A DNA stretch of 64,000 nt from JAHEAO01 sp942492375. GTDB lineage: Bacteria > Pseudomonadota > Alphaproteobacteria > Rhodobacterales > Rhodobacteraceae. This document shows positions 1 to 8,492 of the stretch, piece by piece; position 1 is the first letter of the stretch, and every line of letters begins with the position of its first letter. The position numbers and the translations under genes are program-made. The notes beneath the pieces are model-generated. The model saw only the letters and a program-made list of their open reading frames with translations. It searched no databases and was not told the DNA's origin. The stretch spans positions 150,630-214,629 of the forward strand of contig CALOEL010000003.1 of assembly GCA_942492375.1 (NCBI GenBank). Direction: 5' to 3'.

Positions 1-56
1 GCGGCGCCGCCAAGGGTCAGCATGCAAGCTGCAAGTCGGAACATCGTAAGTGGCAT
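1..56 (-). CDS. N-terminus of a secreted or membrane protein (cut by window edge)
   Basis: Only the first 18 codons lie in the window. Read on the minus strand they give MPLTMFRLAACMLTLGGA, a hydrophobic stretch typical of a signal peptide, possibly a lipoprotein signal around LAAC. A perfect AGGAGG ribosome binding site sits at 63-68, six bases before the ATG at 56, which fixes this start over the in-frame ATG at 62, which touches the Shine-Dalgarno. The family cannot be told from so little sequence. Confidence 0.55.
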   Translation of the reverse strand, partial: MPLTMFRLAACMLTLGGA

Positions 57-139
57 CGGCATCCTCCTGCTCGGGTTTCGCGCAGCCTCGCACCGCGACG
101 GCCGGTCCGCAACCGGACAAGCGGGCGCACCCGACCGGT

Positions 140-772
140 TCAGGTCACGCGCCAGTCCAGGACGAGCGCCCGGTCGCCTGAATGGTCGTGGTCGGGATTG
201 TCGTAGATCGGGACTTCCCGCGCCGTGACCGGTCCGATCCGCCGGCTCTGCTTCAACTCCTGCAGGGCCGCGTCGAATCCCGCCGCCTTGAAATGCGCCG
301 AGTTGACGCCGACAACGAAAAGCCCGCCCGACCGCACGAGCCCAAGCAACCGTGACAGAACCTCCGGCCCCAGATGACCATGCGTGAAGGTCCCCGCCGA
401 AACCACCGCGCCGAACTCCGTCGGCAGATCGGTCAAATCTCCGGTCAGATCGACCTGGTGAAGCGCGCGATAGATGCCGCGCCGCGCCGCCTGCGCCAGC
501 ATTTCCGGGGAGATGTCCATGCCATCGGCAACAACACCCAGCGCCGCGCCGACCAGCCCGGTGCCGCAGCCGATATCTGCTACCGGGACGTCGTCGGGCG
601 CGGCCAGATCGCGGTAGACCGCTGCCACCGCGGCCGCATAGCTGTAGCCCAGACCGTTGACGAAGGCGCTGTCGTAGACGGCGGCGAATTCCCGGTAATA
701 GGTCAGATTGTCGGCGGGCGTCGCCAGCCGGTATGCGCCTTCCAGCAGCGACTTGCCATCCTTGCCGACCAT
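140..772 (-). CDS. class I SAM-dependent methyltransferase
   Basis: This 210-residue protein has a Rossmann-type SAM-binding motif I (VADIGCGTGLVG, about residues 64-75) and an acidic residue after strand 2 (DGMDIS), as in Methyltransf_11/25-type enzymes. It would transfer a methyl group from S-adenosylmethionine to an unknown small-molecule acceptor in the cytoplasm. The N-terminal helix with YYREFAAVYD resembles the lid region of small alphaproteobacterial methyltransferases. The ATG at 772 is preceded by a strong GGAGGAG. It is the last gene of a minus-strand run with the UspA and ABM genes, about 45 bases after uspA. The substrate is not recognisable. Confidence 0.85.
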   Translation of the reverse strand: MVGKDGKSLLEGAYRLATPADNLTYYREFAAVYDSAFVNGLGYSYAAAVAAVYRDLAAPDDVPVADIGCGTGLVGAALGVVADGMDISPEMLAQAARRGIYRALHQVDLTGDLTDLPTEFGAVVSAGTFTHGHLGPEVLSRLLGLVRSGGLFVVGVNSAHFKAAGFDAALQELKQSRRIGPVTAREVPIYDNPDHDHSGDRALVLDWRVT

Positions 773-817
773 GCGCGCTCCTCCGTCCGCCGCGGCACCA
801 GCTTAGCCCGGATAGGT

Positions 818-1225
818 CTATCGCACCACATGCACCGCGCAGTCGGCGTGGCGCACCACGCGTCCGGCGGTCGAACCCAGCAGATAGTCCTGCAATCCGG
901 GCTTGTGCGAGGCGATAACGATAAGATCCGCACCACGGCGCGCCGCGTAGTCGGTGATCGCATGGCCGGCGGACCCATGGATCAGCGCGTGCTCGATATC
1001 CTCGGCGCCCCCGGTCTCTTGGCGCAGCACCTCCTCTGCCTGGATATGGGCCGAGGATTCCTGATCCGGAGGCAGGTACTGGCTGACATAGCTGGGGATC
1101 GGCTCGATCGCATGAACCGCGATGATCGTTCCGCCCTCGTCCAGCAGTTTCCGTGCGACCTTCAGCGCGGTCTGGGTGTGATCGCTGTGATCCGTGGCGA
1201 TCGGCACCAGTATGGTCTTGTACAT
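818..1225 (-). CDS. universal stress protein UspA family
   Basis: The 135-residue product begins MYKTILVPIATDHSD, the usual first strand of a UspA fold, and ends with the ATP-type motif GSTAGRVVRHADCAVHVVR, in which G-2x-G-9x-G(S/T) is recognisable as the nucleotide-binding loop. UspA proteins are cytoplasmic dimers made under starvation, oxygen or redox stress; their biochemical role is mostly unknown. The start at 1225 is chosen over a longer frame because GGAGG lies nine bases upstream and the family starts at this M. It follows the ABM monooxygenase gene by about 60 bases and probably shares its transcript. Confidence 0.9.
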   Translation of the reverse strand: MYKTILVPIATDHSDHTQTALKVARKLLDEGGTIIAVHAIEPIPSYVSQYLPPDQESSAHIQAEEVLRQETGGAEDIEHALIHGSAGHAITDYAARRGADLIVIASHKPGLQDYLLGSTAGRVVRHADCAVHVVR

Positions 1226-1287
1226 CTCGATATCCTCCACTGACGGTTCAACCTCGCACGGCCCCGGCTGCGCCGCCTTGCGATGGG

Positions 1288-1614
1288 TCAAGCCGCGTCG
1301 ATGCTCTCGGCAACGTCGTACATCACCGGCTCGAAGCCTTTGCACAGTTCGCTTATCTTTCGGTTGCGCTTGCGCATTTCGTCGCTGCGCAACATCGCCT
1401 GGAAATCCTCTCGACGTTTCCATTGCGAATAGCTGGCGATCCGGGTCTGGGCATCGTTCAGATGGATCGCGACAGAAATGAACCCCGGCTGCTTGCGGAT
1501 AAAGGCATCATAGGCGCCGGTCAGTTCGTCCAGCAAATCCTGGCAGGTGCCGGGAGTGACGTCGAATGTGGTGATGACGGTCTGCAGATCGGCGGATTTG
1601 TTGATTGTGGTCAT
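1288..1614 (-). CDS. antibiotic biosynthesis monooxygenase (ABM) domain protein
   Basis: The 108-residue product has the dimeric ferredoxin-like ABM layout: an N-terminal strand (LQTVITTFDVTPG), a helix (DLLDELTGAYDAFIRKQPGF), then strands ISVAIHLNDAQTRIASYSQWKRREDFQAML. The motif YSQWKRREDFQAML is the family's conserved W-containing segment. Such proteins include quinol monooxygenases and heme-degrading enzymes, but most small family members have no known substrate. GGAGG stands just before the ATG at 1614. It is the first gene of the apparent ABM-uspA-methyltransferase run. Confidence 0.85.
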   Translation of the reverse strand: MTTINKSADLQTVITTFDVTPGTCQDLLDELTGAYDAFIRKQPGFISVAIHLNDAQTRIASYSQWKRREDFQAMLRSDEMRKRNRKISELCKGFEPVMYDVAESIDAA

Positions 1615-1741
1615 GGGGTCCTCCGAAGCGGGCTTTCACGGGATCAGCCTAGACCGTCCCGTTCGCCCCGTCCAATGCTTCGGATGCCCGGCGTCCCGAT
1701 CCCGATTGCCCCGCCGCGGTCGTGCCGCTAGCGTCACCGGC

Positions 1742-2233
1742 ATGGCCATCGACCCGATCAGACCCACCGATGACGAGGCGCGCGGCCTTGCGCGTGACCT
1801 GCTGGCGACCGCGCGGCACGCGGCCCTTGCCGTCCGTCACCCGAAGACGGGCCTGCCGCACGTAACCCGCATCGCCCTCGGCCTTACGCCCGAGGGCATC
1901 CCGATTTCCCTGATTTCGTCGCTCGCGCTGCATACAGGCGCGCTGCACGCCGAACCCGCCTGCTCGCTCCTGATCGGCGAGCCCCCTGCGAAGGGCGATC
2001 CGCTCGCCTTCCCCCGTTTGACCCTGGCCGCGCGGGCCCGCTTCGTGCCCCGAAGCGCGCCCGAACATGCGGCGCTGCGCGACCACTGGCTGGATCATCA
2101 TCCGAAGTCAAAACTCTACATAGACTTCACCGATTTCAGCTTCGTCACTTTCGAAATGACCGAAGCCGCCCTGAACGGCGGCTTCGGCAGGGCCTATCAA
2201 CTCACGCCTCGGGATCTGGTTGCAATCTCCTAG
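1742..2233 (+). CDS. pyridoxamine 5'-phosphate oxidase-like FMN-binding protein (HugZ type)
   Basis: The 163-residue product has the split-barrel flavin-binding fold: LLATARHAALAVRHPKTGLPHVTRIALGLTPEG, then PISLISSLALHTGALHAEPACSLLIGEP, the region that in PNPOx-like and HugZ heme-utilisation proteins contacts FMN. The start at 1742 begins with MAIDPIRPTDDEARGLARDLL, the normal family N-terminus. The C-terminal DUF2470 found in full HugZ proteins is missing, so this is the short pyridoxamine oxidase-like form. Its stop codon overlaps that of the convergent beta-helix gene (CTAG). Cofactor binding is inferred from the family; the substrate is unknown. Confidence 0.8.
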   Translation: MAIDPIRPTDDEARGLARDLLATARHAALAVRHPKTGLPHVTRIALGLTPEGIPISLISSLALHTGALHAEPACSLLIGEPPAKGDPLAFPRLTLAARARFVPRSAPEHAALRDHWLDHHPKSKLYIDFTDFSFVTFEMTEAALNGGFGRAYQLTPRDLVAIS

Positions 2234-4521
2234 AACGGATTGTCCATCCGCGAGGTCACGATCACCCGGCCCTTGACAGGTTCCGGCCAGGTCAGCCGCA
2301 CCAGGTTCGAGGATGACCCGTGGTTCGGCGTGACATAGGGCAGCGCCCAGACCGTGGCGCCCGCCGCGTTCGTGGCCGCGCCTTCCACCTGCACGCTCGG
2401 CACCATCCGCGACCATCCGCCGAAAGGCAGATAGCCGCTGCCGTCCAGCGCCCAATTGATGGCCTCCGACCCCTGCACGAATTCCAGCGTCACCGGGTTG
2501 ATCGTCGGCTGGTCGATCCCGTTGAAGGAATTGCCCTCGAACACCACGTTCCGGCTGCGACCGAAATCGAGCCCGGCAATGGAATCGTCCACTGATTCGA
2601 CCCGTCGGATGTTCCCGTTGATCGATTTGAAGCTGTTACCCTGCACGCTGAGCCCCTGGATGAAATGACCCGGCCCGTAGGGCTTGATGACGATCCAGTT
2701 GAACCAGTCCGCGGCATCCGAGCAGGTGAAGATGTTGCCCGTCACCGTAAGCCCGCCGAACGAGAACTCGATCCCGAAGGCGGGCTCTGCATCGTGTTCG
2801 TTGGTCCATTCGATAGAGGAGTTGTCGACGTAGTTGCCGGTGATCACCGATTTCACGTTTGGATAGGTGAAGATCATGCCACCCAGACGCGGGCCATCCA
2901 CATCGCCGTCGCCCTGGAACCAGTGGTTGCCTACGATCAGGTGACCGTTGCCGAACAGCACGCCAGTGTGCCGGAACCGCTCGAACCGGTTGTCGCGGAT
3001 CTTCGCGTCGTTGGCGTTGACGTTGAAGGCGATGGTGCTGCGGTCGGTCGCGCGCACCGACTGCTCGTTGGACACGAAATGGCAGCGGTCGATCTGCAGA
3101 TCCTGGCAGCCCTCGCCATGGCTGGTCACGCCGCGGTCACGCGGCTTGGTCACAAAACAGTCCTTGAGGTGAAAGGTCTGGCCCGCGGGCGCCAGCAGAA
3201 CGCCGCTGGCATTGCCCGCGCACATCAGCTCGACATCTGTCAACGTGAACTTCGACAGCTTGGAAAAGCCGGAGAAATCAAGAATATATTTGAATCTCGT
3301 GAAAGTGTAGTTCTGCGTCGCCGCTGCGCCATAGAGCGGCTGGCTCAGCGTCACGGTCCCCGCGCCCACGTTTTTCGCCGTGACATAGACCTCGCGCCCG
3401 ACGCCATTGCCCGTGACCAGCGATCCGACCTCGATGTTGGCGACGTTGGCGACATTGCTCAGCGCTTTCGGACTTGCCGCCGAATAGCTGGCAGCGGAAC
3501 TTGCCACGCTCGGCTCCCAGGCCGGCCCCGCCACCGCGTTGAACTGGCCGTTGCGGATCACCCGGCGCACTTCAAACGTGTCCTTGCTGGCCTCCGCCGC
3601 CGCCAGATCGATCGGCGCGTCCAGCTCGATCCGCCGCCCACCCATATCGAGCGACTCGTGGTCCGAGAAGTTCAAGAGCGCCTGGAACGCCTTCTTGAAG
3701 CCCAGGACCTCATCGCCGAACGCGTCGATGTAATCCGGCAGCTTGAACGACCCGCGCAGGATCAGCCGCTTGTCGGCGGGCATCGCGACCGTGCCCTCAA
3801 AGCGGATGCGGTTCAGCAGCGATACATGATCGCCAAGGAAATACTCGCCCGACGGTACCAGCACATCGCGCCCCGCCGCCGCCATATCCGCCGCCTCGAA
3901 CGCCGCCCGGTCGTCGGTCACGCCATCACCGATCGCGCCGTAGTCGCGCACATCGACCCAGTCCATCATGTCGCGGTGGAAGACGCCGGTGACATCCTCG
4001 ATCACCAGATCCTCGATCCGCACCAGCCCGCCATTCGTGCCGGTCAGGTCCAGCCCGAAATGTCCATAAAGCGGCACGGTCCCCCAGACCATGTCCACCC
4101 CGCCGCGCTGGCCGGTGCCGATGATCGCGGAAACCTCGACAACCTCGCCATAGGTGGTCAGCGGGACCGACGTTCCGGTCTCGACCAATCCCGGCACATG
4201 CGCCTCGCCCGGCCCGCCGGCCCAGCCTGCGACGCGGACCGAAGCCAGCGCCCCGCTGATCGCTTTCACCCGCGCGCGCACCCGCAGGTAACAGCCCGGC
4301 AACAGCGGCGTCTGCCCCATGAAGCGCAGCTTCTGGATGGTGTCGGTCTTCAGCAGTTCGAGGCAATTGCCGAAATCCTGATCCGCCACGACCACCGACA
4401 CGTTGCCCGCCCCGTCATAGCTCGCCGATCCTGCCGTGCCGTCTTCGCTCGACCAGACATCCAACCCGTTCGAGAACGCCGGCGGCATCAGCGCCAGACC
4501 CTCGGTGATCGCCTTGTTCAT
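2230..4521 (-). CDS. right-handed parallel beta-helix protein (pectate-lyase superfamily)
   Basis: The 763-residue product has an N-terminal domain of about 190 residues rich in beta strands, then the signature VDVRDYGAIGDGVTDD that opens Pectate_lyase_3/GH28-like beta helices, then a long region of short, N- and G-rich rungs (ITGNYVDNSS, LTVTGNIFTCSD, NVVFEGNSFNGI). There is no classical signal peptide. Proteins of this design are polysaccharide lyases, depolymerases or phage tailspikes. No phage genes are near, so a role on cell-surface or environmental polysaccharide is inferred. The start at 4521 (MNKAITEG) follows an AAAGGA; a longer frame to 4560 is less likely. A strong inverted repeat lies in the upstream region at 4559-4582. 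Catalytic residues cannot be assigned by eye. Confidence 0.7.
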   Translation of the reverse strand: MNKAITEGLALMPPAFSNGLDVWSSEDGTAGSASYDGAGNVSVVVADQDFGNCLELLKTDTIQKLRFMGQTPLLPGCYLRVRARVKAISGALASVRVAGWAGGPGEAHVPGLVETGTSVPLTTYGEVVEVSAIIGTGQRGGVDMVWGTVPLYGHFGLDLTGTNGGLVRIEDLVIEDVTGVFHRDMMDWVDVRDYGAIGDGVTDDRAAFEAADMAAAGRDVLVPSGEYFLGDHVSLLNRIRFEGTVAMPADKRLILRGSFKLPDYIDAFGDEVLGFKKAFQALLNFSDHESLDMGGRRIELDAPIDLAAAEASKDTFEVRRVIRNGQFNAVAGPAWEPSVASSAASYSAASPKALSNVANVANIEVGSLVTGNGVGREVYVTAKNVGAGTVTLSQPLYGAAATQNYTFTRFKYILDFSGFSKLSKFTLTDVELMCAGNASGVLLAPAGQTFHLKDCFVTKPRDRGVTSHGEGCQDLQIDRCHFVSNEQSVRATDRSTIAFNVNANDAKIRDNRFERFRHTGVLFGNGHLIVGNHWFQGDGDVDGPRLGGMIFTYPNVKSVITGNYVDNSSIEWTNEHDAEPAFGIEFSFGGLTVTGNIFTCSDAADWFNWIVIKPYGPGHFIQGLSVQGNSFKSINGNIRRVESVDDSIAGLDFGRSRNVVFEGNSFNGIDQPTINPVTLEFVQGSEAINWALDGSGYLPFGGWSRMVPSVQVEGAATNAAGATVWALPYVTPNHGSSSNLVRLTWPEPVKGRVIVTSRMDNPF

Positions 4522-4558
4522 ACAGAATATCCTTTCGAAGAAAACGGCACGGATATTC

Positions 4559-4582
4559 ACCGAACGGGGGCGCCCCTTCGGT
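4559..4582. promoter_or_regulatory. inverted repeat upstream of the beta-helix gene
   Basis: ACCGAA at 4559-4564 is complementary to TTCGGT at 4577-4582, with a self-complementary GGGGCGCCCC (4567-4576) between them. The element lies about 40 bases before the start of the beta-helix gene, in the 225-base gap between two divergent genes. It may be an operator or a leader hairpin. Nothing else is recognised in 4583-4746. Confidence 0.35.
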
Positions 4583-4746
4583 TCTCGTCCATAGCCGATT
4601 GCGGAAAACCGGGCATGTCGCCCGTTGGCGGAAAGGGGTATCAGCCCAGTTCTAACGCTCCGCTAACCGACCGTTCGCAGCGTGCTTCGGAAGCGGGATT
4701 GACCCGGCCGCCCAATCGGACGCAGCATCGAGCCAGGGAGGACGCC

Positions 4747-5163
4747 GTGCCGGAACTGCTGAAGATCATCCATTTCCTTGCCTTCTCCGCCGCGATCGGC
4801 GCGGGCCTTGCCAATATCCTTGCGGCCTACCGCCTCCTGCCGTTGCCGCCCGGGGCGATGCCTCGCGCCGCCGCCTACCGCGCCAGGCTGCTCTCGATTT
4901 CGACCGGCGGGCTCGCGCTTCTGTGGATCACCGGGCTCGCCCTGCTGCCAGGCCGGCCGGGCAGCCTGTCCGATCCGGTCTTCCTGATGAAACTTCTAGT
5001 GGTGCTCGTGCTCACGGCGGTGGTCACGCTGGCGAATCTCGCAATGATCCGCGCCCGTCGCAGCGGCACGCCGCCCGACCCCCGGCGCATGAAGCGCCTC
5101 GGCCTTGCCGGCCCCGCCCTCGCGAGCCTCGCGCTGATCCTCGCGGTGGTCGCCTTCAACTAG
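4747..5163 (+). CDS. small integral membrane protein, four predicted helices
   Basis: The product of 138 residues starts with GTG at 4747, placed six bases after an AGGGAGG. Hydrophobic segments are visible at about residues 5-28 (IIHFLAFSAAIGAGLANILAAY), 50-67 (STGGLALLWITGLALL), 80-100 (MKLLVVLVLTAVVTLANLAM) and 118-137. This layout resembles small CopD/DUF2269-like membrane proteins of alphaproteobacteria, but no metal-binding motif is evident. It is monocistronic: the next gene lies on the other strand. No function is assigned. Confidence 0.7.
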   Translation: MPELLKIIHFLAFSAAIGAGLANILAAYRLLPLPPGAMPRAAAYRARLLSISTGGLALLWITGLALLPGRPGSLSDPVFLMKLLVVLVLTAVVTLANLAMIRARRSGTPPDPRRMKRLGLAGPALASLALILAVVAFN

Positions 5164-5217
5164 GGAAGGCGATGATAGTCCAACTCGGCGATTGGATCCA
5201 GCGTGGCTTGCTTTCTC

Positions 5218-5565
5218 CTAGCTTCCGTCGAGAAGGCCGACTGTGTTGCCCTCCGGGTCAGAGAATTCTAGAAAGCGCAGGCTCTCGAAGCCTTCTACCG
5301 CGACTGGCTCGGGCAATGTTATTCCTGCCTCAGACAAGCGCTCGATCTCGGCATCGAGGTCCGGAACATGCAGGGTCACGGTCGCGCCGCCATGTCCCCC
5401 GGCACTATCGAGAACCTGGAATAGAACATCATCCGCGAGAACCCATTCGTGGCAGGACGGCATCGGATCGCGGTCCCAGCGGCGACCGATGAACTTCGCC
5501 CACCAGTCGGATTGAGCGGCGAAATTGGCGGCGTTAACACTCAAGAAGATGTGATTGATCTTCAT
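5218..5565 (-). CDS. VOC (glyoxalase/bleomycin-resistance/dioxygenase) family protein
   Basis: The 115-residue product starts MKINHIFLSVNAANFAAQSDWW and ends RFLEFSDPEGNTVGLLDGS, the paired beta-alpha-beta-beta-beta modules of the vicinal oxygen chelate fold. Metal ligand candidates are H5 near the N-terminus and the E of FLEFSDPEGN near the C-terminus. The start at 5565 is supported by AGGGACC just upstream. A resistance or lactoylglutathione-lyase-like role is possible, but the substrate cannot be read from the sequence. The 145 bases between it and the next gene hold only a weak GCATC/GATGC pairing. Confidence 0.8.
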   Translation of the reverse strand: MKINHIFLSVNAANFAAQSDWWAKFIGRRWDRDPMPSCHEWVLADDVLFQVLDSAGGHGGATVTLHVPDLDAEIERLSEAGITLPEPVAVEGFESLRFLEFSDPEGNTVGLLDGS

Positions 5566-5710
5566 AGGTCCCTGCCTTTCGTTCCCTGAACGAGAACAAA
5601 TCAAACGAGCCTGCATAAGGTTCAGCCAGGCCCAACGGCAGGGCCAGCGGATAGCCAATGATACGCATCCTGTCCTACTAGATGCGGTGAGTAGGCGACC
5701 GCCGTCCGCG

Positions 5711-6115
5711 CTAGGCGCCGACCTCCGGCGCCCGCTCGATCCGGACACCGTTGATCTGCCAGCCGTCCTCGGTCTCTATCATCTCGTATTCCGCGACATA
5801 GGTGACCCCGTCCTGATCCACCAACTGGACCCGCTGGACGATCCGTCCATCTGTCTCGCTGAGGTCGAGAAACCGAACGACGAGCGGCCTCCAGACCATC
5901 GGATAGCCCTTGCGCACCATCACGCCGAAATTCTCCGGTGTGCGGAAGATGCCCTGGATCATCGGGCTGGCATAGCTGAACGCCCTGTCGAAATCATCCT
6001 CCAGGAAGGCGTCGATCTGGCTTCGGATCGTCCCCTCGATCGCGCCGTCCTGCGCGGCGGCGGGCGGACCCGCCACTCCGATCGCCAGGACCATGCTCAA
6101 CATCAGTCGCCGCAT
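5711..6115 (-). CDS. DUF4864 domain-containing secreted protein
   Basis: The 134-residue product opens with a signal peptide (MRRLMLSMVLAIGVAGPPAAAQ, cleavage likely after AAA), followed by a compact domain in which IRSQIDAFLEDDFDRAFSYASPMIQGIFRTPENFG and a closing WQINGVRIE are typical of DUF4864, a family common in Rhodobacteraceae. It is expected in the periplasm. The fold resembles NTF2/SnoaL-like proteins, but no activity is known. The start at 6115 was preferred to the frame opening at 6169 because it begins the signal peptide. Confidence 0.8.
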   Translation of the reverse strand: MRRLMLSMVLAIGVAGPPAAAQDGAIEGTIRSQIDAFLEDDFDRAFSYASPMIQGIFRTPENFGVMVRKGYPMVWRPLVVRFLDLSETDGRIVQRVQLVDQDGVTYVAEYEMIETEDGWQINGVRIERAPEVGA

Positions 6116-6200
6116 CACGGTTCCTCCCTTTCCCTTAAGGAAAGCTAGGCCGGGCGCGCGCCCGATCAAACCGACAATATCGTGATGCGCGGCGCGCTCC

Positions 6201-7781
6201 TCAGCCCGCCAGCTCGCCCGCCAGCCCCCGGTCGATCAGCGCGATGCTCTCCTCGATCCCGTAAAGCGCGATGAACCCGCCAAAGCGCGGTCCCTGGCTT
6301 GCCCCGATCAGCACCTCGTAAAGCGCCTTGAACCAGTCGCGCAGCGGCTCGAACCCGTGTTCCTTGCCGACCGCGAAGACCATGGTCTGCAATTCCTCGG
6401 CATCCAGCCCGCCTTCCCAGCCTTTCAGCCGGTCCCGCAGATCCTGCATCGCCGCCCGCTCCTTGTCGTCCGGCAGCCGGAACTCCCGCTTGGGCTTCTC
6501 GAAATCGTGGTAATAGCGCACCGCGAAACCCGCCGCCGCATCCAGATCCGGATGAGTCTCGGGTGTCGCATCGGGCGCATAGCGCTGAATGAAGCCCCAC
6601 ATCCGGCCCTTGTCCTCGGCCGCCGAAACCGCCGCCAGGTTCAGCAACATCGCGAACGGCACGACCATGTGCGACTTCGGCACATCGCCACCATGGATAT
6701 GGAAGACCGGGTTCGCCAACCGTTGCGCGGTGTCCTGCTCGGCATAGGCTTTCAGCTGCTGGTGATACTCGTCCACCGCCTTCGGGATCACGTCGAACCA
6801 CATCCGCTTCGCGGTCTTGGGCTTTTGATACATGAAATAGGACAGGCTCTCGGTCGAGGCATAGGTCAGCCATTCGCCGATCGTCAGCCCGTTGCCCTTC
6901 GACTTCGAGATCTTGCCGCCCTCTTCATCCAGGAACAGCTCGTAGGTGAAGATCTCCGGCGGCCGCCCGCCCAGGATCGAGCAGATCTTCGAATAGATCG
7001 GCGTATTGGGCGCATGCTCCTTGCCGTAAGGCTCCCAATCCACGCCCAGCGCCGCCCAGCGGGCACCGAAATCCGGCTTCCACTGCAGTTTCACATTACC
7101 GCCCGTGACCGGCAGCGTCCATTCCCGCCCGGTCTCGTCGTCGAAGGTCACGGTGCCCTCTTTTGCGTCGACATGCTTGATCGGCACGTAAAGCACGCGG
7201 CCGGTCTCGGGATGGATCGGCAGGAAGATCGAATAGGTCTGCTGGCGTTCCTCGCGCAAGGATTCCAGCATCACCGCCATCAGCTCGTCATAGCGCTCTG
7301 CGGCCTTCAGCAGCGTCTCGTCGAACCGGCCCGACAGGTAGAACTCCCGCGCCGAGTAGAATTCATAATCGAACCCGAACGTATCCAGGAACCGGCGAAG
7401 CATCGCGTTGTTATGGTGACCGAAACTCTCGTATTCGCCGAACGGGTCGGGCACGGATGTCAGGGGCTTCTGCAGATGCCCGGCCAGCATCTCGCGGTTC
7501 GGCACGTTGTCGGGGACCTTGCGCAAGCCGTCCATGTCGTCCGAGAAGCTGATCAGCTTCGTCGGAATGTCGGAAATCACCTCGAAGGCGCGGCGCACCA
7601 TCGTCGTGCGCAACACCTCGCCGAAAGTGCCGATATGCGGCAGGCCGCTCGGGCCATAGCCGGTCTCGAACAGCACGTAACCCTTCTCCGGCGGCGCGTT
7701 CTCATAGCGTTTCAGCACGCGGCGCGCTTCCTCGAAAGGCCAGGCTTTGGAGTTCATCGCGGCGTCGCGCAGATCGGACAT
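6201..7781 (-). CDS. lysS: lysyl-tRNA synthetase, class I
   Basis: The enzyme charges tRNA-Lys with lysine in the cytoplasm. The 526-residue product has the class I signatures: a HIGH-like motif PSGLPHIGT (about residues 44-52) and a KMSKS-like KISKSKGNG. This is the archaeal-type class I LysRS (often called LysK) found in many alphaproteobacteria in place of the class II enzyme. Start choice: ATG at 7781 (MSDLRDAAMNSKAWPF) has an AGGAAAG nine bases upstream; an in-frame ATG at 7790 is possible. It reads divergently from the TerB gene, with a gap of about 115 bases. Confidence 0.95.
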   Translation of the reverse strand: MSDLRDAAMNSKAWPFEEARRVLKRYENAPPEKGYVLFETGYGPSGLPHIGTFGEVLRTTMVRRAFEVISDIPTKLISFSDDMDGLRKVPDNVPNREMLAGHLQKPLTSVPDPFGEYESFGHHNNAMLRRFLDTFGFDYEFYSAREFYLSGRFDETLLKAAERYDELMAVMLESLREERQQTYSIFLPIHPETGRVLYVPIKHVDAKEGTVTFDDETGREWTLPVTGGNVKLQWKPDFGARWAALGVDWEPYGKEHAPNTPIYSKICSILGGRPPEIFTYELFLDEEGGKISKSKGNGLTIGEWLTYASTESLSYFMYQKPKTAKRMWFDVIPKAVDEYHQQLKAYAEQDTAQRLANPVFHIHGGDVPKSHMVVPFAMLLNLAAVSAAEDKGRMWGFIQRYAPDATPETHPDLDAAAGFAVRYYHDFEKPKREFRLPDDKERAAMQDLRDRLKGWEGGLDAEELQTMVFAVGKEHGFEPLRDWFKALYEVLIGASQGPRFGGFIALYGIEESIALIDRGLAGELAG

Positions 7782-7899
7782 GGCAAGCATCTTTCCTGTG
7801 CCGGAACGCCCCTCGCGCCCCGATAAACACCGCTACCTATTGCCGGGGCCGCGCCGCGTCAATAATCTGCATCGCAACATCCCCCGATAGGACAGGCAC

Positions 7900-8322
7900 G
7901 TGACAGATATCTCCCATTCCCTGACGCCCGAAGATTGCCTCGTGGCGATGATGATGGCCACCTCCGCCTCGGACGAGGAGATCCGGACCTCCGAACTGGT
8001 GACGATCGAGGCGATCGTGAATCACCTGCCGGTCTTCTCCGACTACGACACCGACCGGATCAAGTCGGTCTCGCAGACCGTGTTCGACCTCTTCTCGGAA
8101 GAGGACGGCCTCGACGCGCTCTTCGGGCTGATCCGCGACAACTTGCCCGAAAAGCTTCATGAGACCGCTTATGCGCTGGCCTGCGACGTCGCCGCCTCGG
8201 ACGGCAATCTGGGGGATTCCGAACTGCGCCTGCTCGAAGAGATCCGCTACGAGCTGAACATCGACCGGCTGCATGCCGCGGCGATCGAACGCGGCGCCCG
8301 CGCCCGCCACATGAAACTGTGA
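7900..8322 (+). CDS. TerB-like (tellurite resistance / DjlA family) protein
   Basis: The 140-residue all-helical product begins at a GTG (7900). It has the two TerB-type repeats: LTPEDCLVAMMMATSASDEEIRTSELVTIEAI and ETAYALACDVAASDGNLGDSELRLLEEIRYEL. The acidic motif DGNLGDSE matches the metal-binding helix-turn-helix of the family. TerB proteins bind divalent metal and sit at the inner face of the membrane in stress systems. No other ter genes are in the window, so tellurite resistance itself is not implied. Its end faces dacB across an inverted-repeat element. Confidence 0.85.
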   Translation: MTDISHSLTPEDCLVAMMMATSASDEEIRTSELVTIEAIVNHLPVFSDYDTDRIKSVSQTVFDLFSEEDGLDALFGLIRDNLPEKLHETAYALACDVAASDGNLGDSELRLLEEIRYELNIDRLHAAAIERGARARHMKL

Positions 8323-8341
8323 TCGCCCCTGCCGGGGCAAT

Positions 8342-8425
8342 GCCTCCGGCGGGGATATTTCCGGACAAATGATGACAGGCGGTCCGCCCTTGCTTCATTG
8401 TCTTGAAAATATCCTCGCCGAAGGC
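8342..8425. terminator. 19-bp imperfect inverted repeat between convergent genes
   Basis: GCCTCCGGCGGGGATATTT at 8342-8360 faces AAATATCCTCGCCGAAGGC at 8407-8425; they pair with two mismatches. The arms resemble a short intergenic repeat seen after genes in Rhodobacteraceae. Here two facing copies can fold into one long hairpin that would end transcripts of the TerB gene and dacB from both sides. A small GCCCC/GGGGC hairpin precedes it at about 8326-8339. Confidence 0.6.
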
Positions 8426-8492
8426 CCGCGCTGCTGCGGACGCAGTCCGGCGCGGCGCGCGCAGTCTTGACGCCGCAAGGCGTCTCGCTTTC

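Noticed and set aside
2665..4746. Long plus-strand open frame that runs into the membrane protein gene
   Set aside because: It is antisense to the beta-helix gene, has R/H/D-rich composition without domain signs, and only its last part from the GTG at 4747 has a ribosome binding site and membrane helices.
6357..7826. 489-codon plus-strand frame opposite lysS
   Set aside because: It is a mirror frame of a strongly conserved gene in high-GC DNA; no motif, no ribosome binding site.
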